Origin: Nakamurella silvestris
Lineage (GTDB): Bacteria > Actinomycetota > Actinomycetes > Mycobacteriales > Nakamurellaceae
DNA: 64,000 nt
Direction: 5' to 3'
NCBI GenBank assembly: GCA_003576535.1
Contig: QXCQ01000018.1
Location: forward strand, 1 to 64,000
Part shown: positions 9,901 through 17,755 of the stretch, piece by piece
Layout of the letters: each line of letters begins with the position of its first letter
Position numbering within the stretch: the first letter of the stretch is position 1
Program-made: the position numbers and the translations under genes
The notes under the pieces: generated by a model
What the model saw: the letters and a program-made list of their open reading frames with translations, nothing else
Databases searched by the model: none
Told to the model about the DNA's origin: nothing

Positions 9901-12292
9901 GGCCGTAGGTTCCGCTCACCAGCTCCAGGCCGGAGGGTTTTCCGCTCTCGGCGGGGGCGACCGGGGCGTAGGTGGACACGGTGATCTGGCAGTCGACGTT
10001 CGCCTCCGGCGCCCGGTCACAGGTCAGCGGACCGTTCGTCCGGGCGTCGACGACCCGCCCGCGCAGGATCCCGTCCGCCGTCAGCTCGTCGCCCAGGGCG
10101 GCCTTGAGGGTCAGGTTCACCGAAACCGTTTTGGCGGCCTCGATCTCGACGGTGGCGAAGGTGGTGCGGCGGCCGTACTGGGTCGCGCTCAGGACATAGG
10201 TCCCCGGGGGCACACCGCCGAAACGGTAGGAGCCCGGCTTGTCCGAGACGGTCATGGTCTTGTAGACGTTCTCGCCGCCGGTCAGGGTCAGCCCCGCGCC
10301 GGTCAGGCCCTTGCCGGTCTCGTCCGACACGACACCGTCCACCACACCGTCGGTGCGGGACATCGAGATGTCGACCGTGGTCGAGCCGACCCCCTTGCCG
10401 ATCGACACCTGTCGCACCTGGTTCTGGAAACCGGGACCGCTGGCGGTCAGCGTGTAGTCGCCCGGGGTGGGCAGATCGGGCAGGGTGAACCGACCGACCG
10501 GGCCGGAGGTGACGGTGGTGGCGGTGCGGGTGATCTTGTCCCCGTCGGTCGCGGTGACGGTGATGCCGCCGATCCCGCCGACCACCCCCTGGTCGTCACT
10601 GCCGGACACCAGCCCGACGAAGGCGCCGACCCCCGGGGTCAGGTCGATGTCGGAGACCGCTTTGCCGCCGGCGTCCAGTTTCACCAGGCTGGAGGAGGTG
10701 CCGTAACCGACGGCCGCCACCGTGACCAGGTAGGTGCCCGGTGTCGACAGGCCGTTCACCTGCCAGCTGCCGGGCGGGACACTCCCGTCCGCGCCCTGCG
10801 TGACGGTGGAGACCGAACTGGTCTGGACGGTGCTCGTGCCGTCGGTGAGGGTGATCGTGGCCCCCTTCACCGCCCCACCCGGGCCGGTGACGGCCCCGGA
10901 CATGGACCCGTTGCCGGGCAGCATCTCGATCTTCATCGGCTCGGCGTCGGCGAGCAGGGCCGAATCGACGATGAACCGCTGGGTCTGGTAGCCGGCCGCG
11001 GAGAAGCTGACCAGCAGGAATCCCGGGGTCTTGACCCCGGCGAAGGACCAACTGCCGTCCTTGGTGCTTTCGGTGCTGCGCTGCTGGTCGGCCGGGTCGG
11101 TGGTGGCGAAACGCACCGCGGACTCCGGGGTCTTGCCGATCGGGGAGTCGCTCCGCAGCGCCGTCAACACATCCGCGCCGACCAGTCCCTGGGCCGGGGC
11201 CGCACCGTCGTCGGAGGCCTCGACCACGGTGGTCGGTTCGACGCTCACCGTGATGCCGGCCGGTTTGGTGCCGGTGATGGTGCCCGCCAGCCGGACGCCG
11301 TCGGCGGCGTTGCCGTCGGTACCGCCGTCGGCCGGGGTGCCGCCGTCACCGGTTCCGCCGTCACCACCCGCCGAGCCGTCACCCGAACCGTCGCCGTTCC
11401 CGGTGCCGCTCCCGTCGCCGGTGCCGGCCCCGGTGGTGGCACCCGCGCCCGCACCGTCACCCGTGGGGGCGGTCGTCTGCGTCGTGGAGATCTGGTTGTC
11501 GTCCTTGCCCGCGAGGTAGTTCGAGATCTTCGGGATGGCGAACACCCCGAGACCGACCCAGAGGGCGATGGTCAGCACGGCCGCAACGGCCGTGGTCACC
11601 CAGTTGCGCAGCAGCGGACGGGATTTCAGGGAGCCCTCGACGTACTCCGGGGCACCGAGGCCCCGGGCGGTCACGGTGAAGGTGTGGGCGTTGAAGTGGC
11701 CGACGAAACGCGGCCGGGTGACGGTGATCCGGCCCTTGAGGGTGACGGTCCGGCCGGCGGGGACGACGATGTTGTCCGCGCCGAGGTGGATGGCCGCACC
11801 ACGGGCGGCCTCGGAGGTGACGGACACCTCCCGGTCGGTGCGACCCGGATTGCTGACGTGGGCCCGGATCTTCTTGCTGAACACCGCGACCGGCTGCAGC
11901 GGGTCGACCGTGATGGTGACCCGGTCGGGGTTGTCCACGATCAGGGTCGACTCGGCGACCCCCATCTCGGTTTTGGTCTCGGTTCCGATCGGGGTCGCCT
12001 CGACCACCACGACGAAGGGGTAGTTGGCGGCCAGGGCGCCCCGCTCGGGCAGCAGCTCCAGGACCACCTGGCTGATCTGCCCGGCCTCCACCGGTCCGAC
12101 CGTCAGCGGGGCCGGCACCCACAGGCCGTCGAGTCCGACCACCGTGATCGTCAGTCGGGCCGGGACCGGGCTCTGATGGCGGATGACGACCGGCACCTGG
12201 ACCGCGATGCCCGAACCCGTCGCCACCTGTTCCGGCAGGGCGATCTCAGGGGCGGGCGCGAACCGCGGTGCGCCGTTGCCGGGTTCGGTCAT
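3968..12292 (-). CDS. Giant membrane-anchored protein with many carboxypeptidase-regulatory-like repeats
   Basis: A 2774-aa protein. Residues 1-225 hold two Ig-like domains without a signal peptide, about 231-253 form one membrane helix (WVTTAVAAVLTIALWVGLGV), and a Gly/Asp/Ser linker follows. The rest, nearly to the end, is a chain of roughly 80-110-residue beta-sandwich repeats with signatures such as PPGTYVLSATQYG, LPGTYTISITAPGF and TDGSYEIRGLTAGGYKV, typical of carboxypeptidase-regulatory-like/CnaB-like folds. The end is a Thr/Pro/Ala tail with no LPXTG. Basic residues before the helix suggest N-terminus inside and repeats outside. The ATG overlaps the upstream stop by 4 nt. It is the last gene of the DUF4255 operon. 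The role is unknown; a long surface stalk or adhesin is an inference. Confidence 0.85.
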   Translation of the reverse strand: MTEPGNGAPRFAPAPEIALPEQVATGSGIAVQVPVVIRHQSPVPARLTITVVGLDGLWVPAPLTVGPVEAGQISQVVLELLPERGALAANYPFVVVVEATPIGTETKTEMGVAESTLIVDNPDRVTITVDPLQPVAVFSKKIRAHVSNPGRTDREVSVTSEAARGAAIHLGADNIVVPAGRTVTLKGRITVTRPRFVGHFNAHTFTVTARGLGAPEYVEGSLKSRPLLRNWVTTAVAAVLTIALWVGLGVFAIPKISNYLAGKDDNQISTTQTTAPTGDGAGAGATTGAGTGDGSGTGNGDGSGDGSAGGDGGTGDGGTPADGGTDGNAADGVRLAGTITGTKPAGITVSVEPTTVVEASDDGAAPAQGLVGADVLTALRSDSPIGKTPESAVRFATTDPADQQRSTESTKDGSWSFAGVKTPGFLLVSFSAAGYQTQRFIVDSALLADAEPMKIEMLPGNGSMSGAVTGPGGAVKGATITLTDGTSTVQTSSVSTVTQGADGSVPPGSWQVNGLSTPGTYLVTVAAVGYGTSSSLVKLDAGGKAVSDIDLTPGVGAFVGLVSGSDDQGVVGGIGGITVTATDGDKITRTATTVTSGPVGRFTLPDLPTPGDYTLTASGPGFQNQVRQVSIGKGVGSTTVDISMSRTDGVVDGVVSDETGKGLTGAGLTLTGGENVYKTMTVSDKPGSYRFGGVPPGTYVLSATQYGRRTTFATVEIEAAKTVSVNLTLKAALGDELTADGILRGRVVDARTNGPLTCDRAPEANVDCQITVSTYAPVAPAESGKPSGLELVSGTYGPGGDFTLPMEGDEKFHGLLPGTYTISITAPGFEAATTQVEVTQGRLTAVAPVTLQPLAMLAGTVTTRVGATATPSCVVLVKSTDAVPGACTLNTKGTACTATSPDQTTCRVTGADGSYEIRGLTAGGYKVVVLPTDPEYIATKPLEVQLDLGESARSDAVLDRWGRAEISVLRPNLNTLALTSAKGVPVTLTRDSGTGVEQVKGTTNSQGQITLTGLGGEYTVTAAPPDETAADGRTGLIAVNQTATLDVVVVAQLGPISGRIVTSIDGRILPVVDAAVTVSGVVKFNGRTPVSGTATVVTNNEGCYAIVPADWGTKPVPAAPDCPTATITPVPGESNPVGVLVTGPDAVPENELSSLVTRPVSLTVVERNLERTNPYQAANQLVATSSDGRLYIPTVALGTQPRPFGNQKLFGLVPKADGSPSDEGSIEDAVITVTRRAAGSGAVSVTVKPSTVADADNIIRGGDLTWQDSTLTEVNKVIPGRYSLQVSKVGYQNGTVDVWCDIGASCIMIDPATQIAPGGTPPSTQARFEMSQLPRITGKITAGGSTETPEPLSNATITTVEAPAGVGIITVKVKKPATGDPETGEVVFLDQNLSGANAGLARPGNYVFTVALKGYETRTVGIQCLNSFNAPGGAGFTSGCQPLTVDLVKLPKAVGSIDLSRAGVGGATKADVKVAVTATPFPGMNIRVVIGNGTTDEDGNGQVDALGSLVWVDSAVLPGQIQPGTYGLSYSVDGYVTQTVTFTCLSAKTYCGPTVSADGTTDGPAVTLLSLPQPQGTVNIATQTTPVVDWSKAVITISQRPAGTSALTVTATASTTDPLTAEFVWRDPNLAVAGTVRAGTYVLTVALPGFKVSDRYRLTCVNGELCLVRKLVTESDPSTDVPTDPIVLQPFRKFSGKIVATPVTSGLDLTSTSFQVVNLTAGIGPITLTAENAAGTDLKWQETGLPTQFVTEGRYRITVSRSGFTGETVELVCTATTCSILRAPSTTPQPVEFSLTAASTLQVSVQAPSETTPGAFVPVNGAQISLSGTQLAKNTVTAAPSTDSVSFPDLSTAATVKDGYVVAVRAGGFKSISVRSENGTDPGSDVTGVQCTYGSVPIDASTPTGIVVFPGETTRCVITLDRSGVFAGTAYALVPTVSGGTTGVRTVLSSVQLTISHDGSPTESFSGVSDSSGNFRITGTNLIEGLNDGSWTATATISGYKSVTGPVLIDNKKPKQASSPSPFLTVDAAGNVTVLLSVEPVTLKINLYSDAQPVTEGLAVTLTTASQPKTCKLKPQQDNPVPAYCILPVSLADSTPQNPQDDAIYITDLNPGIYTLRVAPYTNRYQGVTTQIQITAGSVLQATTLSIDTRSSTVTGKVVLDNTPSTTIADAKVWLTESTNTNAPAKDLDDEDLEFTTAADGVFTFTNVPDGIYRVVVSKSGFSRYISGEVTIQSALNPTPAAIVIGLGASQRQVNVVLSTTLGFTFNLAGTKVQLTRNDLAPGETATPLVSTVASRPQGWTASFNNVPIGEYDATIIEMPGHLFTVGDYTSTVSVPAAEDGVATGDVPVISTNLDINESALTITANWVPNTCFTTNASNGPSAVQAVITPANGDPAYTTQQMVVAGSQATSKVYVPAGRDYDFTVTPAEDFFAGGSGSASIGADTTTVSPSAIALLPTKVPVKGISTIDGSGAAGLTITGVNGANTVTGSNTNAAGTTSLCLEPGREWTLSISRTSTTLPQVQLPSQTITPTAEPSAANERTFAGRVVIPTAGVELVAGRNLAVATTVTVYSDPAGAVVASRNITVAAGGTTANGRGWVLPVAAYQMGVVQTDASVVYSPDTVSVAGDGTAVPTMTYNRVVALFKVKDALGANVSGAAVLVRIPSDAVAATTMGNTNAQGEVKVFDLVPGTWGVNASKAGYNTEPDSVQTVAASATAQTIPFTLTITPPPDPTTTSPTAPATSGGTAPGTTASSEEPTTAPSPPVTTPTAPATT

Positions 12293-15174
12293 GATGTTCC
12301 GCCTGTGGGGGTGAGGAGCTGCTGGAGGGAGAGCGGGGCGCCGGAGGGCGGTGGGGTGAGGCCCCCGGTGTCGGCCACGGCCGCCGGCCCGACCGTGCTG
12401 TCGGAGGACGCGTCGGTAGTGGCGTCGGAGCCGGCCGACGGATTGGAAACGGTCGTCGACGTCGTCATTCTCGGCACCGAGCTGGAACTGCTGGTGCTCG
12501 GACTCGTGGACGGAGTCGTGCTCGGGGTGGTGCTCGGACTCGTCGACGGACTCGTGGACGGACTGGTCGCCACCACCGCCCCCACCACGATGTCCACCGT
12601 CGCGGCCTGGCTGGCCGACAGGACGATGGTGGTGGAACCCAACGCGCCGGCCGCGGCGGACCGCACCTCGATGACATAGCTCTGCGGGGCGTCCACGTCG
12701 TCGAAGGTGTACTCGCCGTTGGCATCGGTGGTGGTGGTCCGGTAGGTCTGGGCCGGGTACTGGGTCGACAGGTACATCAGGACGTCGACCCCGTTCTGCA
12801 CCACCCCGGCCTGGTCGGTGACCGTGCCGGTGACCGAGGCGGGCGGGATGAGTTCGGGGTTGAACTCGAGCACCTGGCCGGCGGTGAGGGTCAGGATCGC
12901 CGAGGTGGGAGCCGTACCGCGCAGGCTCACCGACATCGTGTAGGTGCCGGGGGTGATCCCGCTGATCCGGTAGTTGCCGGTGTCCGCGGCCGGGGTCGAG
13001 GCGCTGTTCACCGTGTAGGTCTCGGTACCGGAGGTCAGGGTCAGCACCGCCTCACCGACCGGCCGGTTCTCCCGGGACTTGAAGGTCTGGGTGACCGACC
13101 CGAAGATCTCGGCCTTGGCCGATCTCATCCCGACCGAGATCCCGCTGGCGGTCACCCCCTCGCCCTGGGAGCCGCTGGACACCTGGCCGGAGGCGTCGAG
13201 GGAGACCGCGACCGTCTGTGGTTGCAGGTCCGGTCGGGAGAAGGTGATCGTGTAGGTGCTCGGGATCGGCAGCCCGGCCACGGTCCACGCCCCGACGTCC
13301 CCGGCCGACTGGGTGACGGTCCCGATGGTCTTGTCCCCGGTGGTGACCGTGACGGTGACCCCGGCGGCCGGTTGGTTGTCGGCCAGGGTGGTGACCTTGC
13401 CGGCCAAGGTCCCGGAGGACGGGGCCAGGGTCAGCTGTACCCCGGCGAGTTTCTGCCCGGCCGTCAATGCCAGGTTGGAGGTCTGGGAGGTGTACCCGGG
13501 CAGGGAGACCGTGATGGCGTAGCTGGACGGTGTCACCAGCCCGCGCAAGGTGAAGTTACCGGCGTCCTCGCCGGTCAACGACACCGTGGTGACGACGTTC
13601 TGGCCGAGGGTGGCGGTGACGATCGCCTCGCCCAGGGGCCCGTCCGGTCCGCTGATGGTCCCGGAGATCAGCCCGTCACCGGTGCGCAGCCGGATCTCGA
13701 TGTTCTTCCGGTCCTCGCCCCCGGAGAGGTCGACCCGCTGGGTGGAGGTGGCGAACCCGGCCTTGCTGACCACCAGGTCGTAGACGCTGGGGGAGGACAG
13801 GCCCTCCAAGGCGAAGGTGCCGTCGTTGCCGATCGGCACCGTCATCACGGTGGCACCGGGCAGAGCCTCCGCGCCGCCCGAACCGCCGCCCGAACCGCCG
13901 CCCGAACCGGTGCCCGAACCGGCACCGGACGCGCCGGTGGCCGGGGCCCCCGCCGTGCCGGTGGCCGGCGCCCCCGGCAGGTTGGCGGCCGGGATCTGCA
14001 CCGACAACAGTGCCCCGGAGACGTCGTCCCCCAGGACCTTGCCGGAGATCGTGGCGGGCAGGCCGCCGAGCACCACGTCGAGTTTCTTCAGGGACTGACC
14101 CGGCTGGACCTTGACCTCCTCGGCGTTCTCGCCGGTGAGCGCGGCCGGGAACCAGACCTCGGCGAAACCCGCGCCGCGGAAACGGATCTTGTAGGTCCCC
14201 TCGGCCATCCCGTCCAGGGACCAGGTGCCGTCGTCGGCGGTGGCCGTGCTGGTGAACGGTGTGGTCAGGTCCCCTGCGGAGAAGATCTCGACCGCAACAC
14301 CCGGCGCCGCATCCCCGGTGGTCAGGAGCTTGACCGAACCACCGAGGGCCGAGGACCCGCCGCCGCTGCCGCCGGCGGCGTCCCGGGCCGCGGCGACCTG
14401 GATCGCCAGGTCCCGGTCGGCCGCGGAGGTGCCGGCCAGGGTGGACAGGGCGACCGTGATCACGATGGCGAACACGGTGACGGCCAGCAGCAGCCCGAGC
14501 AGGGAGATCGCACCACGACCGGCGCGGGCCTTCTGCAAGAAGGTCCCGGTCGCCAGCGGCTCGATCTCCGGGGCCGGGACGATCTCCGGCGGCGGCAGGA
14601 TGCCGATCTGGAAACCGCGGACCACGGGGGAGCCGAACCAGCGGCGTTTGGCGCTGGTCCGCAGATCGGTGATGGCGTGCTCGCCCGGGGCCAGGGTCAC
14701 CACCGCGGGGGTGAACTGGAACTTGATCTTCGCCTCCGGGTCGATGCCGACCAGGGTGGCCTTGACGATCCGGTTGCCGGTGTTCTCGGCGGTGACGCCG
14801 AAGGTGGCCTTGCGCCCGCCCAGCACCGTCATCGGCGACAGGTGGACCTGCAGGGCGTCCTGCGGCGGCACGACCAGATCGATCTCGGCCACCGCGATGG
14901 CCCCGGGCGGGGTGAGCTCGCGGACCTGGATGGCGATCCGGCGGTCGCCGGCGCCGATCCCCTCCGGAATCTTCACCACGGCCCGGATCACCTCGGTGGT
15001 CCCGGGGAACAGGGAGAGGTTCTCGGCCGACAGGGTGACCCAGCCCGGGTCCGCGCCCAGCACCCGCAGCCGGTACCCGCCGATCAGGTCGCCGGTGTTC
15101 ATCACCGAGACGGAGACGACGATCGGCTCGCCGTCGCTCCACTCGACCCGTTGCGGGGAGACCTGTACGCGCAT
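12289..15174 (-). CDS. Membrane-anchored carboxypeptidase-regulatory-like repeat protein, 961 aa
   Basis: Second membrane protein of the DUF4255 operon. Residues 1-100 and 105-205 are two Ig-like domains (SVSVMNTGDLIGGYRLRVLG; FGVTAENTGNRIVKATLVG). A basic patch (QKARAGRG) precedes a membrane helix at about 222-245. Six or so beta-sandwich repeats follow (DGTWSLDGMAEGTYKIRF; ITPGTYTMSVSLRG; NGEYTFDDVDAPQSYVIEV), interrupted by a Gly/Ser-rich insert near residue 410, and the protein ends in a Ser/Thr/Pro tail containing repeated PSTSPST. Topology is predicted N-in/C-out with no signal peptide. It starts 1 nt after the upstream stop, and its own stop overlaps the next ATG (ATGA). The three membrane proteins share one architecture and look like paralogues of different length. 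Confidence 0.85.
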   Translation of the reverse strand: MRVQVSPQRVEWSDGEPIVVSVSVMNTGDLIGGYRLRVLGADPGWVTLSAENLSLFPGTTEVIRAVVKIPEGIGAGDRRIAIQVRELTPPGAIAVAEIDLVVPPQDALQVHLSPMTVLGGRKATFGVTAENTGNRIVKATLVGIDPEAKIKFQFTPAVVTLAPGEHAITDLRTSAKRRWFGSPVVRGFQIGILPPPEIVPAPEIEPLATGTFLQKARAGRGAISLLGLLLAVTVFAIVITVALSTLAGTSAADRDLAIQVAAARDAAGGSGGGSSALGGSVKLLTTGDAAPGVAVEIFSAGDLTTPFTSTATADDGTWSLDGMAEGTYKIRFRGAGFAEVWFPAALTGENAEEVKVQPGQSLKKLDVVLGGLPATISGKVLGDDVSGALLSVQIPAANLPGAPATGTAGAPATGASGAGSGTGSGGGSGGGSGGAEALPGATVMTVPIGNDGTFALEGLSSPSVYDLVVSKAGFATSTQRVDLSGGEDRKNIEIRLRTGDGLISGTISGPDGPLGEAIVTATLGQNVVTTVSLTGEDAGNFTLRGLVTPSSYAITVSLPGYTSQTSNLALTAGQKLAGVQLTLAPSSGTLAGKVTTLADNQPAAGVTVTVTTGDKTIGTVTQSAGDVGAWTVAGLPIPSTYTITFSRPDLQPQTVAVSLDASGQVSSGSQGEGVTASGISVGMRSAKAEIFGSVTQTFKSRENRPVGEAVLTLTSGTETYTVNSASTPAADTGNYRISGITPGTYTMSVSLRGTAPTSAILTLTAGQVLEFNPELIPPASVTGTVTDQAGVVQNGVDVLMYLSTQYPAQTYRTTTTDANGEYTFDDVDAPQSYVIEVRSAAAGALGSTTIVLSASQAATVDIVVGAVVATSPSTSPSTSPSTTPSTTPSTSPSTSSSSSVPRMTTSTTVSNPSAGSDATTDASSDSTVGPAAVADTGGLTPPPSGAPLSLQQLLTPTGGTS

Positions 15175-15175
15175 G

Positions 15176-17752
15176 TCAGCCCCCCGTTCCGGTGGTGGAG
15201 GTGACGGTGTTCGCGGGCAGGTCGCTCGCCGGGGGGAGGACGAAATTCTGTTTCGGGACCGAGCCGGGGGTCACGGTGATCACCGCGGTGACCCCGGTGA
15301 CCGCGGTCCCGGCGGCGACGGTCCGTGACGCGGTCACGGTGTAGACCCCGGCGGGCAGCTGCGCGATGGTGTACCCGCCCGAGGGGGAACCACCGATCGC
15401 GGCGGTGGAGAACACCGGGTAGAGCTGTTTGCCGTCCGAGGCCACCACACTGGCCCCGATCAGGGGTTTGCCGTCCGTCCCGGTGACCACCCCGGTGATC
15501 TCACCGAGGGAGGTGGCCATCACCACGGCGATCGGTGCCGGTGGCTTGTCGACCTCGAGCACCACCGGGACGGTCTGGTCGGCGTAACCGGGAAGGGTGA
15601 AGGTCAGGGTGTAGGACCCGGGGGAGACGAGCCCGGTCAGCTGGAAGGTGCCGATGTCGCCCGCCGTCAGGGTGATCGTCGAGGGTGCGTTCTCCGCGCC
15701 TCCCACGGTCACCACGGCCCCGCCCAGCCCGGCCCCGCTGACATCGCTGAGTTTGCCGGTCACGGTGCCGGTGCCGCCGGTGAGTGCGACCTTGAGGTCG
15801 GTCTGGTTCGTGCCGGGGGCGAGGTCGACGACCATGGTGGAGGTGGCGAAGCCGTCGGCGGTGAAGGTCAGGACGTACGTCGCCGGGGTGGGCAGGTCGC
15901 CCAGGATGAACTTCCCGACCTCGCCGGTGGTGGGCGTCCCGGTCTTCAGTTCCTTGCCGTCGACGGTGGTGGTGACCGTGACTCCGCCGATCGGTTCCGT
16001 CCCGTCGGTGACGACACCGCCGATCGCGGCCACGTTGCTGCCCAGCAGCACCTCGGGGTTGATCCGCTGGGCACCGCCGTCCACACTCACGGTCGAGGTG
16101 GTCGCCAGGTAGCCCTTGGCGGTGAAGGTCAGCTCGTAGGTGCCCGGGGCCGGCAGCTTCTTGAGGGTGTAGCTGCCGTCGGCCTTGGTCTTGGTGGTGG
16201 CGATCGGGTTGCCGGTTCCGGAGCCCTGCAACGGACGCACGGTCACCGTGGCGACAACGGCGTCGAGGGTGTCACCCGGGTCGATGGACCCGGTGATGGT
16301 GGCGGGTTTGCCCTTGATCACCACATCGATGCCGGGGGTGACGGACCCCGCCGTTGCCGTGGCCGGGGTGGCGGTGTCGACCGTGGTGCCGCCGGCATAG
16401 AAGACCGGGGCGAACCCGTCGGCGCTGAAGCGGACCGCGTAGGTCGTGGGGATCAGACCGGCGATCGAGTACGTGCCGTCCGCCTGGGTGGCGGCGGAGG
16501 CCGAGACGACCCAGCTGCCGCCGCGCACCTGCCGGAGGGCCTCGACCAGGATCCGGCCGACCGGTGCCTTGTTGCTCGCCGCGGTCACGGTGCCGGAGAG
16601 GGTGCCGCCCAGACCGGCCGGCATCGCACCGTCCTTGGGCATGGACCCGGCGGGCGGCGGGGCGACGGCCGCCGCGGCGGGATCGGAACCGGACCCGCCC
16701 GGGGACCCGGCCGCCGCCTCGCCGCTCTGCGGCGCCGCGCTGCCGGAGACCCCGGGGGCGGTGGCCCCGGCGCTCGCCACTGCCCCGGCCTCGGCTACCT
16801 GGACCGGGTAGAAGGAGGCGGGCACGGTCTTGGTGTAGGGGTCCTTGGAGAACACCGAGCTGATCCCGAAGAGGAACACCGCGGCCCAGAGCGCGACGAT
16901 GGCGAGCAGGATCAACGAGGTGAGGATCCCCCGGGTGAACCAGGGGCGCTGCCGGTAGGTGAGAACCGTTGTGGTGACTACGGTCTCGTCGGCCGGGACA
17001 TCGGACAACTCGGGATCGACCGGGCCGACGACGGCGGGGTCGGGCAGGATCGGGTCCGGCAGGACCGGTTTGCCGCGGCGGAACCGGGTCGGGGCCTCGG
17101 GTGCCGAGGGGGAGGGCCCTTCCGCCGGACCCACACCGGGCAGGCCCACCGGCTCCGAGGTCAGAGGCCGAGCGGTGGCGGTGACGGTGATGGTCCGGTC
17201 CAGATCGGTGCCGAGCATCATCCGCGGGCCCTTGACGGCGACCTCGACGTCCACACTCGTGCCGGCCGGGACCCGCGAGTGGTCGGGCAGGAACCGGACG
17301 TCGACCGCGCGGTCGGCGTCCGCGCCCTGCAGGGTGACGTCCAGCGGGGTGTTGCCGTCGTTGACCAGGGTGAGTACGAACCGGGCGTTGCGGCGGGCCC
17401 GGACGGTCTGCGGTTTCGGGGAGAGCCGGACGGCGGGAACGCGGGGAACCACCAGGTCGAGGTCGACGTAGGTCGGGGCGACCCGGACGTCCCGGGAGTG
17501 GACCTCGACGGTCAGCGGGTGCCGGCCGGCCGGGAAACTGGTGGGCAGGCCGATGTTCAAGGTCATCTGCCCGGTGGCGTCCGGGAACAGCGGGAGCATG
17601 ATCGGGCGGCTGGTGACGTGCTGGATCGGCAGGCCGATGACCCGCGCGGTGACACCTTCGATGACCTGGCCGTTGTTGACGATGTCCAAGGTGATGTCGG
17701 CGGCATCACCCGGTGCGAGATCGAGCAGATCGGTGTCTGCGCTGACCCTCAT
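15176..17752 (-). CDS. Membrane-anchored carboxypeptidase-regulatory-like repeat protein, 858 aa
   Basis: First membrane protein of the operon, 3 nt after the DUF4255 stop. Two Ig-like domains occupy about residues 1-100 and 105-200 (LDIVNNGQVIEGVTARVIGL; RFVLTLVNDGNTPLDVTLQG). A proline-rich linker, a basic YRQRPWFTRG and a membrane helix at about 275-297 follow, then an Ala/Gly/Ser/Pro linker. About five beta-sandwich repeats fill the rest (DGTYSIAGLIPTTYAVRF; KLPAPGTYELTFTAKGYLA; GGYTIAQLPAGVYTVTA). There is no signal peptide or sortase motif. Because the Ig-like N-terminus should face the cytoplasm, this is the natural contact surface for the co-encoded, presumably cytoplasmic DUF4255 protein. 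The function is not known. Confidence 0.85.
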   Translation of the reverse strand: MRVSADTDLLDLAPGDAADITLDIVNNGQVIEGVTARVIGLPIQHVTSRPIMLPLFPDATGQMTLNIGLPTSFPAGRHPLTVEVHSRDVRVAPTYVDLDLVVPRVPAVRLSPKPQTVRARRNARFVLTLVNDGNTPLDVTLQGADADRAVDVRFLPDHSRVPAGTSVDVEVAVKGPRMMLGTDLDRTITVTATARPLTSEPVGLPGVGPAEGPSPSAPEAPTRFRRGKPVLPDPILPDPAVVGPVDPELSDVPADETVVTTTVLTYRQRPWFTRGILTSLILLAIVALWAAVFLFGISSVFSKDPYTKTVPASFYPVQVAEAGAVASAGATAPGVSGSAAPQSGEAAAGSPGGSGSDPAAAAVAPPPAGSMPKDGAMPAGLGGTLSGTVTAASNKAPVGRILVEALRQVRGGSWVVSASAATQADGTYSIAGLIPTTYAVRFSADGFAPVFYAGGTTVDTATPATATAGSVTPGIDVVIKGKPATITGSIDPGDTLDAVVATVTVRPLQGSGTGNPIATTKTKADGSYTLKKLPAPGTYELTFTAKGYLATTSTVSVDGGAQRINPEVLLGSNVAAIGGVVTDGTEPIGGVTVTTTVDGKELKTGTPTTGEVGKFILGDLPTPATYVLTFTADGFATSTMVVDLAPGTNQTDLKVALTGGTGTVTGKLSDVSGAGLGGAVVTVGGAENAPSTITLTAGDIGTFQLTGLVSPGSYTLTFTLPGYADQTVPVVLEVDKPPAPIAVVMATSLGEITGVVTGTDGKPLIGASVVASDGKQLYPVFSTAAIGGSPSGGYTIAQLPAGVYTVTASRTVAAGTAVTGVTAVITVTPGSVPKQNFVLPPASDLPANTVTSTTGTGG

Positions 17753-17755
17753 GGG

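Noticed and set aside
12289-12600. Sortase-anchored tail in the 961-aa protein (Ser/Thr/Pro C-terminus)
   Set aside because: No LPXTG, no hydrophobic helix and no basic tail at the end.
6422-12679. A 2085-codon open frame on the plus strand opposite the 2774-aa gene
   Set aside because: Its translation is Gly/Asp/Arg-rich low-complexity with no domain; it is the mirror of the third-position GC bias of the real gene.
13222-15204. Long plus-strand frame opposite the 961-aa gene
   Set aside because: Same GC shadow; no ribosome site or motifs.
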